From Branchiostoma floridae (Eukaryota; Chordata; Leptocardii; Amphioxiformes; Branchiostomatidae), in NCBI RefSeq assembly GCF_000003815.2, contig NC_049994.1, positions 3,151,464 to 3,215,463 on the forward strand: DNA of 64,000 nucleotides, written 5' to 3'. Both the position numbers and the translations under genes were made by a program. The notes below the pieces were generated by a model, which made no database searches, had not been told where the DNA came from, and saw only the letters and a list, made by a program, of their open reading frames with translations. Position 1 is the stretch's first letter, and each line of letters begins with the position of its first letter. This document shows positions 22,438-33,387 of the stretch, in pieces.

Positions 22438-25400
22438 TCATTTTCTGTCCTCACCACCTTTACCTGTTGTCTGTGTCAACTTGGTATAAAGAAGAAGACC
22501 AGCCTGAAAAAAATAGCAGTGAAAATTATCCTTCTTATAGGCTAATAATAGATAAAGTTGGTGTACAACAACATACACAAAATCTTTGAGATACTTTCAA
22601 AGTTAACTTTGTGGGTAACACTGGGAAATTTCAATGAACAATATGACCAAGTTAGAATATAACAACTTACTACATGACTGTACATTGCATGGCTATAAAG
22701 CACACCAAAACAATAGTGTACTTAAACTAGTACTGTAGTGACTACTCTCCAAGCAGAGGTTAAGCTCTGGCTGTTTTTAAACGTTTTTTAGTCATTTTTA
22801 TCAGGCTTTCTTTTTTGTATTGTATCTTGTAAATGTCAAAACCTAGCCTAACCTTTGCTTAGAGGGTGGTAGTATTAGGCTCCTAAAGTATTGACCTTAC
22901 AATATTGGATGTCTGTCCATTGTCACCACAAGTTGACAGTTACACCCTGGCAACTATGAACTTCACTTCCTATTGCTGTTAACTCTAACCTTCAATTTCT
23001 GTCAGACTAAGGTGAACATTAAATTAGAGCATGTGGAAAATATGAAAATTCAGAAAAGCAGACAAACAAACAGATATGGAAAACAAAATTATACATGTGA
23101 ACTTTCATTTATGGACTTGGGGTAATAGTTTAGGATGGGAAGGTTTGGTACCTACATAAGCATCTGCTGCAGCATACTGTTGTTGTGTAGCAGTAAGTGG
23201 GTACCGTCTCCAGTCACTCTTTCTAACTCCTGGGTCCTTATCCAGTCGTTGCTTTAACTAAACAAGAATGAATTTGATTTATGAAGGGTAAATATCACAG
23301 AAAACAATATGCAATCTCTACAACATAATCAAAATTTGAATTTTTTTTCTGGATGTTTAGAGTGACATCATATTTTTCAGCATAATACTATACACTGTCA
23401 GGCAGAACGTCAAGCACATCTAACTGGAAAAAACAGTTGAGCATGTCAAAGTCACTAAGTCATTAGGATTGTATGCAAATAACACAAATTGATACTTGAT
23501 GGACATGCTGTTACTCCCTCTCATTGGTCAAACTGCAATTTGCCATTCCCTCATTGGCTGAAAATGTTTATTGCATTAAGGCATTCACAGGGTTGGTTTA
23601 TTCTTTTTGAGGCAGTATAGTAATTTTCAGCTACCCAATTTATTGCTGAATTTGACAAAAGATTTTGAACAAACATATATTCAAAAAGTATTGATGTAAA
23701 AAGTTACCACATATTTGCAGAGGTTATCGAGGCTCCAGATTTCTGCACTCCGAGTGTTCTGATTGGCCAGACTGGACAGGTCCATGCCTCCCTTCATGTT
23801 AACGTCGAAGTCACGTAGCAGTTTCCTCACATCCCTGTAGTGAACAAAACTTTTGACATTATCTCTTCAACACTTAGTGGTAGTAGTGTGGAGTAACAGC
23901 AGGGTGTTAAAGTATTGTATTTCAATACTAGTAAGTAGATGGATGGATGGATAGACGGATGGATGGACGGACGGACAGATGGAAGGTCGGATGGATGAAT
24001 GTCATAACTAAACTTAACCCCATAAGTTACCAGCGGTCCTGAGTCTGATTCCGTTGAAATGCCACCAATCTTGTGCCCTTGAGAAACTAGCACTTATCCC
24101 AACTGTCCTAACTTCACTTACTATGTCATATGTTCTTTCCTCACTTTACTCAGGTGGAAATAAGTACCTAGCCATCCTTCAGGACCATCAGAGTTATGTC
24201 TTCTCCCCTTGAGTGGGTGATTGTATCGTTTTTGAAAAACTTTTATTTAATTTACAATAATAACTACTGTAAATGCAGAAACTTTCGTGGTGGTTTAATG
24301 TTCCATGGCAGTAAGAGACTCCAGTGCCTAGTGCTACCGCGAACTTAAAACCACTGCGAAAAATGCTTTTCCAGCTACCACAAAATTATATCCCCGCGAA
24401 TTTAAATGCATTTACAGTATTTGATTGATTGATTCAATTGTAATACGACAAAGCAATGCTTTCTTACCCTTGAATGCCAACTCCAACTTTCTTGATAGAT
24501 TCAGTCTCAAGAAGCTTCTTCAGTCCCCCAGGAAAGCCTTAATGAAAACAGCATCCTTAATACTGTGGTCAATAACTGAGTAAAGCGATGGGCATGATTT
24601 ATTATATAAGGAGACTGAGTGATGAAGTCGTTTTGTATTTCATTTTTATTCACCGAAGAAATTGTTTTAATGGGAGATGTTGAGAAAATTTGGTGTCCTG
24701 GAACAAAACATTGTAACAAAAGTACTTCCAATGGTAAAATCCAAATTCGATATACAAATAATTATTGACAACAGCCCACTTTAAGTGCCTGCGAATAATT
24801 TGATTGAAGCTTGGGAAATAACAGCAGAAGCCTGTGTGATAAAGAGTTGAAAACACCTGAATAAAACGTTTTCGTGACCCACATATGACATCAAGTATGA
24901 TATACCTACCAGGCATACAGGACAGGTGAAACAGGTAACACTTATTGTGAGAGGTACAGAGTTGGAGCAGTGCTGTCTTCTCTTCTTTCCCTACTGTGTA
25001 TGTTACCGGCCACTCTATATCAAACCCTAGAACACAGCTATAGTCAGCAGTTGATGAGGTAGTCCTGCAAGGAAACAATTATAACAAATTATAACAATAT
25101 TGTGAAATGATGAGATCCTCATACTAGTAGTTGAAATAGGAATGATTAAGTAGGAGTGATAAATATAACTAAAAAGGACATGACAATTGAAAATTTAGCT
25201 ATTACAATAATTCATTATGAATTAGGTACTAGGTGGATGGATGGATGGATGTAGTTTTTTTTTTTTTTTTTTATTTTTTTTGTTTTTTTTTTATTTTTTT
25301 TTATTTTTTTTTCGTGTTTTTTTTTTTTTGTTTATTTTTTAATTTATTTATTTATATTTTTTTTATTTTTTTTTATTTGAGATTTATTTTTTTTTTTTTT

Positions 25401-27221
25401 TTTTTTTTATTTTTTCCTTTTTTTTTTTTTTTTTTTTTTTTTAATTTTTATTCTCTCTTTTTATCCTCTTTCCCTCCTTTTTTTACCCCCTCNNNNNNNN
25501 NNNNNNNNNNNNNNNNNNNNNNNNNNNNNNNNNNNNNNNNNNNNNNNNNNNNNNNNNNNNNNNNNNNNNNNNNNNNNNNNNNNNNNNNNNNNNNNNNNNN
25601 NNNNNNNNNNACAGCGGCATACAAACAACAGTCTAATAGCAGAGTATCTGACAGGGTGCTGAAATGCTTTCCGTTGTAAGGAAAATGTTCTAAAAAGGGA
25701 TATTTTTGTCACATTTTAAGTCTGACACTACTACAAGTAGTACAGACTAATAAGCTGCGTTATTTTGGTATCATGAAGATGGTTACCACATAAAAAAAAA
25801 ACCATGGCATGCATTTCAAGATATACAGTTAGTAAAATAGAGATTTGATACATACATGATGTCTTCACACATAAATGAACAGTCATCCTTCTGGTAACAA
25901 TACACAATGTTACCCGTGAACTTCAGAACAGGGAGGTCTGAAACAAGTGTTGTTTTCTGTTGATCTCTTCGTTTTTTCTTCGAGTCAGTATGATCCTGTA
26001 TAAATGGGCATTATGAAAAATATTATCAGTAAATATTACTGTATTGATGCTACACTGTCAAGGCCAATAAAAATTTCCAAAATGAATGTGTAAAAGTACA
26101 CGTACAATTAAAAATTTGTAGTTTTGCACATTGATATAACAATTTTATCACCAATGACATGGGTATAAATAAAGTTAAATGATTTATTATTGATTATGGT
26201 TCCCAAACTAATCTCAAATAGATAGCTACTATGAGTACCCTACTAGTAGTAGTAGTAGTGTAGAGTAGAGCAGAGCAGAGAGTAGCATAGAGTAGTGTAG
26301 CATAGCGTGGCGTAGAGTAGAGGAAAGTAGAGGAGAGGAGAGCAGAGCAGAGGAGAGTAGAATACAATAGAGCAAGGACGTTTTAGCGTCCTTGAGTAGA
26401 GCAGAGTTGAGTTACGAGTAGCTCGAGTATACATAGACAGAGTAGGGTAGAGTATAGTAGAGTATAGTAGAGTAGTAGAGACTAGAGTAGAGTAGAGTAG
26501 TAGAGTAGAGTAGAGTAGAGTAGAGTAGAGTAGAGTAGAGTAGAGTAGAGTAGAGTAGAGTAGAGTAGAGTAGAGTAGAGTATAGTAGAGTAGTAGAGAC
26601 TAGAGTAGAGTAGAGTAGTAGAGTAGAGTAGAGTAGAGTAGAGTAGAGTAGAGTAGAGTAGAGTAGAGTAGAGTAGAGTAGAGTAGAGTAGAGTAGAGAC
26701 TAGAGTAGAGTAGAGTAGAGTAGAGTAGTAGAGTAGAGTAGAGTATAGTAGAGTAGTAGAGACTAGAGTAGAGTAGTAGAGTAGAGTAGAGTAGAGTAGA
26801 GTAGAGTAGAGTAGAGTAGAGTAGAGTAGAGTAGAGTAGAGAAGAGTAGAGTAGAGTAGAGTTACTAAGAGTAGAGTAGAGTAGAGTAGAGTAGTAGAGT
26901 AGAGTAGAGTAGAGTAGAGTAGAGTAGAGTAGAGTAGAGTAGAGTAGAGTAGAGTAGAGTAGAGGAGACTAGACGAGAGTAGAGTAGAACTTACTAGAAC
27001 TTAGAAGAGAGTAGAGCAGCTGAGTGCAGTTGAGTACAGTACTAGTAGATTAGAGTACAATTTACAAAATGATGTACTTTCCGACTTGGAAAGGTAGGAA
27101 TCTTAACCTTGTCTAAAACGACGTTTTTCATCCATTCTGGTAACCTTCTCTTCTGCTTTGTAGCCTTTCCACAGTCCCAATTACCGCTAGTGTCGAGTTG
27201 TTTTTCGTCTGCCTCCGCCAT
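22438..27221 (-). CDS. WRNexo: Werner-type DEDDy 3'-5' exonuclease (helicase-free), seven exons
   Basis: Minus-strand exons: 27221-27108, 25995-25856, 25064-24910, 24537-24468, 23834-23708, 23257-23156 and 22503-22438. All borders are GT/AG in phase, giving about 257 residues. The N-terminus has LPEWM, as in WRN. The exonuclease fold follows: [15 protein letters not shown], Exo I FDIEW (Asp100, Glu102), [23 protein letters not shown] (Asp161), WSLDNLCKY, and Exo III YAAADAY (Tyr230, Asp234). These are the DEDDy metal ligands, so it should trim 3' DNA ends. Translation stops 21 codons into the last exon, with no RecQ helicase downstream, like fly and plant WRN-exonuclease proteins rather than vertebrate WRN. 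The ATG sits in an aaaATGGCGG YY1-type context. The first intron holds a TAGAG satellite, and the next holds the assembly gap. Confidence 0.93.
22740..22880. mobile_element. Degenerate hAT-type MITE relative
   Basis: ctactctccaagcagaggtt at the left pairs imperfectly with aacctttgcttagagggtgg at the right. It resembles the TAATCTCCAAGCAG family. No clean duplication. Confidence 0.45.
23936..23998. repeat. (GGAT)n microsatellite, imperfect
   Basis: Run of gatg/gacg tetranucleotides in a WRNexo intron (between exons 5 and 4). A second short (GGAT)n is at about 25231-25250. Confidence 0.9.
24010..24220 (+). mobile_element. tRNA-derived SINE fragment in a WRNexo intron
   Basis: Contains gtctgattccgttgaaatgc, then cttgagaaactagcactt and cctcactttactcaggtg, the tail found in the other SINE copies. 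Confidence 0.45.
25227..25492. repeat. (GGAT)n followed by T-rich low-complexity tract up to the gap
   Basis: About 240 bases of nearly pure T with scattered A, G and C run into the gap. Sequence quality here is suspect, and the Phe-rich ORF across it is an artefact. Confidence 0.85.
25493..25610. other. Assembly gap (118 Ns)
   Basis: Unknown bases in the WRNexo intron between exons 2 and 3. No exon is missing, because the phases on either side agree. Confidence 0.99.
26250..27050. repeat. TAGAG pentanucleotide satellite
   Basis: About 800 bases of (GAGTA)n with variant units (gagca, gagga, tag insertions). Larger blocks are repeated within it: a tagtagagactagagtag block recurs at about 26470, 26590 and 26755. 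It lies in the first WRNexo intron, about 60 bases from the exon 1 donor. A 22-base palindrome (CAAGGACG...CGTCCTTG) interrupts it at 26373-26394. Confidence 0.95.
26373..26394. repeat. Micro-palindrome CAAGGACG-CGTCCTTG
   Basis: A perfect 8-bp stem around a TTTTAG loop, placed inside the TAGAG satellite, where it is foreign. Similar to 44146-44176. Confidence 0.7.
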
Positions 27222-27648
27222 TTTGAAATAGCCGCTCTAGCTTGGAGTATTTCATATGGAGAAAGGGGGGTGGGGGATCTCTACTGTTTTTATTTTCAAC
27301 AGTTTGCAATGTTGTCAGAAACTGCCTATATTGAATTTCGATAGAAATAATTAAATCAACTATTTTTTTTTGTATATTATATTAAGTTTAATTAAGCAGT
27401 ATTATTGTAGGTATAATTTTTAAATTGCGCCCCTTTGAAGCTAATGAGAAACTTTTTTGACCTTACGCGGTTGGTAGAAAAAACAGTCCGTGTTATCTCC
27501 TGGCGGAAAGTTGTAGAATTGCAATCAGTGCGGTGTGTCCCCGTATGTTTATTGGCCATATGGATTGTCTGCTTACTCGTTGTTTACATAATCAAAAACC
27601 AAAACGGCAAGTTTAACCTTTGCGCTGATTGCATAGAAAAATGGTAAC

Positions 27649-28005
27649 GTAACTAAAACAACAGGAGCTAATTGACTCATTTGCATTAACTGTGTCCTAG
27701 CCTTGATATCCTTTGAAAATCCTAATTGTCTTCAGCTTGACTTTGGCTTAGCTTTGTTTTCTTTGGAATCCAAATTGTCTTCAGTCTGAATTGTCTTACA
27801 ACCTTTCCTATTGGACATCTGAAATTGTCTTCATTCATAGTTAGAGTATAAAAGACCTGTTTCTTGCAGATCACTTCAGTGTCACTGACGAAGGAAAGTG
27901 GATTCTTTCCGAAACGTCTGACCGTTTCAAAACCATATCCAGTTGCTTGAGTAACTATTTTTGGCGTATCTTATTTACCTGGATGTCTAACCTACATCGA
28001 CAAAC
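27649..28005 (+). mobile_element. Penelope-like repeat with hammerhead-like hairpin
   Basis: Plus-strand copy of the 19466-19808 repeat. It carries CTGACGAAGGAAAG, loop, CTTTCCGAAACGTC at 27885-27921, then gaccgtttcaaaaccatatcc and ggcgtatcttatttacctgg. About 240 bases upstream also match words of the other copy (ggagctaattgactcatttg). Confidence 0.5.
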
Positions 28006-28510
28006 GTTACTTATGTCATTGAGTGTCAAAGTCAGTTTCAAAGAAAACAAGAATCTGCATTATTAAAAAGGAAAAAAAATGTACTCTATTGTTAAGTATT
28101 CCATTCAGCATGTTAAGTCATTTGTTAAAAACTTCCACTGAGATTTCGTACTAATTATTATGAAGACTATTTATTTTTGACAAACTTTTTTAAGCTGTGC
28201 GTCTTATATTAATGTAATCAAATCAGCATGGCCTCATCCTGTTTTTGCTTTCACCTACTGAACTCTGGTTGAACCCTGTTCTTCAGACTGAGAACATTGT
28301 AATCTGAGTGTGTACATGTCCCGGGGTACAGATCGCGCTCCGCTCGCTGAGTGCAAGAACAAATACTCAGACTACAGCAATCCGCTGTTTATACAACGTA
28401 ATTGACATTCATTCAAAATGTCTACAACGTCGAGCAAGGTGTTGTAAGTTTAGATTGGAATAGTGATATAAATACATGTATGAGAAAAGCAGTTGGTAAG
28501 GTACCTTCCC
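28006..28510. other. Non-coding, nothing recognised
   Basis: No exon or named repeat seen between the Penelope-like repeat and the 45-bp array. Confidence 0.4.
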
Positions 28511-28516
28511 CCACGG

Positions 28517-28790
28517 CAGCCGTAATATAGCTCCCGAGTCTCTTCTCTCCTCTTTGCAATCCAGCCGTAATATGGCTCCCGAGTCTCTTCTCTCCTCTTT
28601 GCAATCCAGCCGTAATATGGCTCCCGAGTCTCTTCTCTCCTCTTTGCAATCCAGCCGTAATATAGCTCCCGAGTCTCTTCTCTCCTCTTTGCAATCCAGC
28701 CGTAATATAGCTCCCGAGTCTCTTCTCTCCTCTTTGCAATTCTAATTGCAAAGAGGAGAGAAGAGACTCGGGAGCTATATTACCGCTGGA
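28517..28790. repeat. 45-bp tandem repeat, five direct copies plus one inverted
   Basis: The unit carries cgtaatatagctcccgagtc and tcttctctcctctttgcaat. Five head-to-tail units (28517-28742) are followed at once by an inverted unit (28747-28790) that continues into LINE-like sequence. Because 45 is a multiple of three, both strands stay open and yield spurious ORFs with a 15-residue period. Confidence 0.9.
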
Positions 28791-29560
28791 TACCAGGCTA
28801 GAAGAAGTCTGGATTTGGAAATCCAGGGGAGTAGACTAAAAATATCTTGGAGAGAATGGAGAATAAAGAATTGTGAACTGCACATCGTCTCAGCATCATT
28901 CAATCGGAAAGAACCTGTAACACCTTCACTTCTCGCATGGTCCCAGATACCCAGCAATCCATCTCACAAGACTTAGACTTAACTTAATCAGTCAGTTGAA
29001 TTTCCACCTGTTCCAACATAAATGTGTAAATAGTCCTATGTGTAAATGTGGCCACCCTAACGAATCAACTAAACATTATTTTCTACACTGTCCTCTATAC
29101 AATGATGCAAGACTTGATATGTTGTCATCTTTAACCACTATGTTCATGCAGGGTATCTTACCATTTGACCCAAGACACACCACTGAAAATATTGTATGTT
29201 CAACTCTACTTAGGGGAAATGCACTCTTATCTCCCATTCAAAATTGTCTTTTATTTGATGTTGCATTCAAGTTCATCCAACAGACAGGTCGTTTTTAGGT
29301 TTTGTTGATTATATAGCCTTATTTGATTATTCCTAAGTTTGCACGTTCATTCTGTTACTTGGTTCCTTGTTTATTTTGACGTCGTTATCATTATCTTTTG
29401 ACTATGTTATTAAGTGTTCGTTATTTTGTATGTGTGTCCTTATTTTTGTCATGTTTTAGAGGAGAAGACCCAGATAAGCAACTTTGCTTTTTGTCAAATC
29501 CTCGTTAAATAAAATGTGAATAAAAATAAAGAAAATAAAAAATAAATAAAAAAATTAAAA
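28791..29560 (+). mobile_element. 3' end of a non-LTR retrotransposon (LINE)
   Basis: Codons from about 28955 to a stop at 29296-29298 give HLTRLRLNLISQLNFHLFQ, then a CCHC knuckle CKCGHPNESTKHYFLHC (CxC, x8, H, x4, C). This is the usual C-terminal module of LINE ORF2 proteins. The frame is broken further upstream (28800-28950). An A-rich tail with several aataaa words ends the element near 29560. Confidence 0.75.
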
Positions 29561-31530
29561 ACACAAGGGTTGTATAAATGTGCGACTGTTGGAATTGTTG
29601 GTTTAATTTCCCTGGTCAATTCCACAAGCACACAATAAGTGAGGTTTTATATAGAGACGGTTTGTCGATTTGACCTATGATGCTTGACCATAAGCCCTGT
29701 AAATTGACTAGTGTTACACATATACAGAGTTGTTGGTTTGTTATTGTCATGTTACATTGCTACATCGGCGCTTTAAATGTGTTTTTTTTTTAAATATGCA
29801 TTTCACTTATTGTAATAAAATACAACCCAGTCTTTTTTCTGAAGAGTGGTTTGTTTTCAATCACAACCCCCCTTCTCTCTCTCTCTCTCTCTCTCTCTAA
29901 CGTTATCTGACTGTCCCTCAGTCTCCAAACATCAAAGGAGCATAGTTTTCGAATGGTATGTATACTAATCGAAACAATATACTATAGTTACTAATCCAAT
30001 GTTTCGGTGTCTTTTAGAAACGTTGGAAGTGAGTAACGTTCGTTACGCATACTATCTCGTTTTGTCAGTGAAGAACCTTATCAATACTTAATATTTCACC
30101 ATGAGTGTTATATTATAAGCGTTTGAAAATTTCTGTCTCGGCAACTCTCGTCCCCAGAAGACTTTCGGTAAGTCCAGTTGTCTTTTTTACCGTCATAAAA
30201 AAAAAAGATCACTGAGTGAACAATGCCCACGAGAAAATGTACAAGTACAGGAGGTTTTACGGGATCCGGAGTACCAAGGTCACACTACCAAGGTCAATTG
30301 TATAGATGACCTTGACCTTAGTATTCATAACACCTACCAAGACACCAAATATCATCACAATCTCTTTTATTCTTTCATTCCTATCATCAAGACTTTATGA
30401 CTAAAGTTAATGACTACATGAACATTATGTGTGTCAGCTTTCCTTGTGTCAATGAATGTCAAATTTGTATTATGCTACCTCCCATACCACCTCTTGGCCC
30501 CTCCGCCCGTGGTGGTGTGGTCCAAATGACCAACTCCGCATTATCGCACACGCCGGATAATTGCACGAAATTCGCTGGCAAATCAGGTGTGCAATTAAGC
30601 GGCTTCCACTGTACCTATATGCAATCCGTAGCCAACTAGCATAGCCCAAATTTTCCGGAAACCCTATTCCGATAACAGTTGTCTAACCAGTGCAGTGCAC
30701 GTGCATTCAACTGTGACTGACTCGCAACGTGACGTATGGCTGGGGTCTGATTTCCTTATGTTCAAAGTTCATAGTTCAAACAGATCAGCTGTTTGGTGGT
30801 GGTCAGACTGCATGGTTAGTACGAACAACAAGAACTCGCTCCGGGTTTCAACTGTGCTGCTGAGTTTACTTGAATATTCAAGAGAAAGAGTAACATCAAG
30901 GTATGTCAAAGTACAGCGGTAGATTCTAGTTTTGCTATAAGGTCGACTAGCTTGCTCGAAGTTGTTTTGCAATTTTCAAATGAAGAAGGCCTCGGTGTAT
31001 TAGCTACGCGTAATCGTGTCATGGTCGGTTTCAAACACGTTTTCACCCACGTTGTAAATTTCATTGAATTCGGAAGAAATATTCTTATTCTTCGTCTAGT
31101 TTGCTGAGTGTTTATGACTTTAACTGAGACCACGCCTAAACCTAAAATGTTGATTATAGCTTGGTAGAAAAACCGGGTTAACGACATATTTCTGGTCTAA
31201 ATGGTATTTCTTAACGTAGCGTGTCTTGACAACAAAAGCATTGGGGGTGTATATGTGCTTTCTATCACTGTAATAATAGTGTCGTTTCTGTAGTATATAG
31301 GGCTAATAACTACTAGTAATAGCCCTGAATCTACCTAACTGCTCTTTCTTGAAGCCCTTTCTTGAAGCCCTTTCTTGAAGATTTCTCACGACTCATAATG
31401 ACATTGCGTAACTACTGCCACGCCCCCACCGAACCCCCCACTTACCTGTTGTTTTTGTCGCAGACGTTGTTTTTTGTCAATAATTAAAGGCAGAGAATGT
31501 AGGTCATAGGGAACACGAACAGTCGTGGGG
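29561..31530. other. Intergenic DNA with a (CT)n tract
   Basis: (CT)n at about 29874-29898. A short stretch near 30275-30325 has inverted aaggtca/tgacctt words, resembling nuclear-receptor half sites. No exon recognised. Confidence 0.4.
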
Positions 31531-31539
31531 TCATGTTGG

Positions 31540-31700
31540 GTAATTATAACAGCGGGGTTTTTGACCCATAGGGCCTGGGTTCAAGGACGTAGATATGCCG
31601 CTAACATTGTACTTACTTACTTACTTGGGCCCTTTGTTCCGGGCGGAACATAGGACTTAACAGGACTTTCCTCACTTTTACACAGGTGAAATTTGAGGTC
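31540..31700 (+). mobile_element. tRNA-derived SINE fragment
   Basis: cctgggttcaagga, a B-box relic, is followed by ggactttcctcacttttaca and caggtgaaat, the common SINE tail. Confidence 0.4.
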
Positions 31701-31991
31701 ACGTGTTTAGAGAGAGCCACAACTCAAACACATAAAAGAACCCACCCGTGGCACTTCTCGAAAAGAGTAGGGGTCATTCCCGTTGTGATTTGTCAATTAA
31801 ATCTGTCCGAATATGCAGCTTGTACTCGTCTATACAAGCTTGGTGTGTTACGCCTTGAGGCGGTTTACCGGATATGCAAGAAAGCACAAACAATACAGAC
31901 ACTTTTGCCCTAAGTTTTGTAACCTAACCGTGACCTTAACCCTGTAAACACGTCTCTTCTATATTGCGTTTTACTCGCAGAGAATTGGGAG

Positions 31992-32998
31992 GGTCTTTTT
32001 AGCGAATGCCCACAAACGCCCACTCTAGAGAAGTCCGCGCTGCACGAATCTAATTTTTTTTGCTTGGAATATGTCCACGTTGTGCTCCCATGTATTAATC
32101 CTGAGTTTCAAGTCAATCCATTGACCCGAAGTGACATAAATAAAAGTTTTCGATTCTCGATGGTCTTTTTAGCGAACGCCCACAAAATGTCTTTTTAGCG
32201 AATGCCCACTATATCCACAAAAATATCGGCCGTCGCGCAACGACACCTAAACCTACCGCCACAAACATGTTCAAGATGGTGTCCCATTGATGTGTACGGA
32301 GTTTCCGTGCTTTACAAGCATTTTAAGTCCCTGTTTTTGGTCAAAATGTACGCGCCGATACTACCATACATTAACAATAGCAATTCAAAATGGCGGGCAC
32401 TAGTCATGTGACCTCCTTGCGGGACTGTTCTATAAGTATCGCGGGAGGGACTGTTGTAGCATAGCTAATCATACAAACATTTTAGAGTGAATTCTGAACA
32501 TGATTTTCATTTCATAGTGCTATCATCTGACTGATATTTACATTGTGGTCCTTTTTTCTGTGCTATTATTACCCAGGTTTGAGGAACTTAGTGCAAATAT
32601 GGATATTGATTCACCTCAGTGCCCATTTAATGTACAAAAGGCTCAGACACATTAGTGTTATAAACCTGACTAGGGGCAGGTAACCAATACTAGAAAAACA
32701 TAGCTATTTATTATTAAATTAACAATACTATTTACATTATAATAATAACTCTTCACCAAACTGGACTTTTCTTATCTTTATTTATCACAGAAACATTGTT
32801 ACAATGAGGATTTGATTAGATGAGTATCTGTTACAGTGTGCACAAACTTATTAAATACAAAAATGTATTTCATTTCACTCCCTAAATATTTTTAAAGTAT
32901 TGGAAGAAGTTGACATATAAACAATATTAATTGCATTATTTGTGTGCAGTAAAATGTGACCACATGCTATCAATAGCCTAATAAAATGTTGGAACATG
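31992..32998 (+). repeat. Left terminal inverted repeat of the foldback element
   Basis: Matches 38467-39454 in reverse complement, with a few substitutions and a roughly 18-bp indel near 32865. The outermost 220 bases contain three copies of tctttttagcgaaYgccc (31993, 32163, 32190). A YY1-type aaaatggcggg word is at about 32387. Confidence 0.9.
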
Positions 32999-33059
32999 CA
33001 CAGCACGAAAACGAATATTTAAGCATACTTTCCGAGATACTTAAATGTAGCCTAAAGGT

Positions 33060-33360
33060 GGGAAAATATTTCCGCAGAGTTTACGGTATCGTAAAGACCA
33101 CGGAAACCATGGTTTAACATTTCCGTAACCTTTCCGTATTCGTTAAGGCAGATTAAATACATGTAATATCTTTACATAACCTTTAAGCATCCTTATATGT
33201 GCCGTATATGAAACGGGTATTGCTTACGTACAGAAAACATCTACAGGCTTTGAACCGACCATACGTTCACATACAATCAGTTGACCTTCGCCTTTTTTTT
33301 ATTTTCGTGGTTCTCTAAGGTGGAAATTACCAATAGGACATTTACATACTCTTATTAGTA
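33060..33360. repeat. Palindrome-rich ttccgt/acggaaa segment inside the foldback
   Basis: Words such as accacggaaaccatggtt and catttccgtaacctttccgt occur in both orientations, and similar words recur at 36460-36870. Looks like degenerate array or subterminal sequence. Confidence 0.4.
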
Positions 33361-33387
33361 TAGGTCTATGGAGACCTCCCCCTTTTA

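Noticed and set aside
25233-25679. A 148-codon Phe-rich open frame across the poly-T tract
   Set aside because: It runs through low-complexity T and through 118 Ns, so the translation has no meaning.
28422-28751. A 109-codon minus-strand ORF with 15-residue repeats
   Set aside because: It exists because the 45-bp tandem repeat is a multiple of three. The opposite strand is equally open and no start or domain supports it.
30270-30330. Nuclear-receptor response element (inverted aaggtca words)
   Set aside because: Short half sites are frequent by chance and no gene start is nearby.
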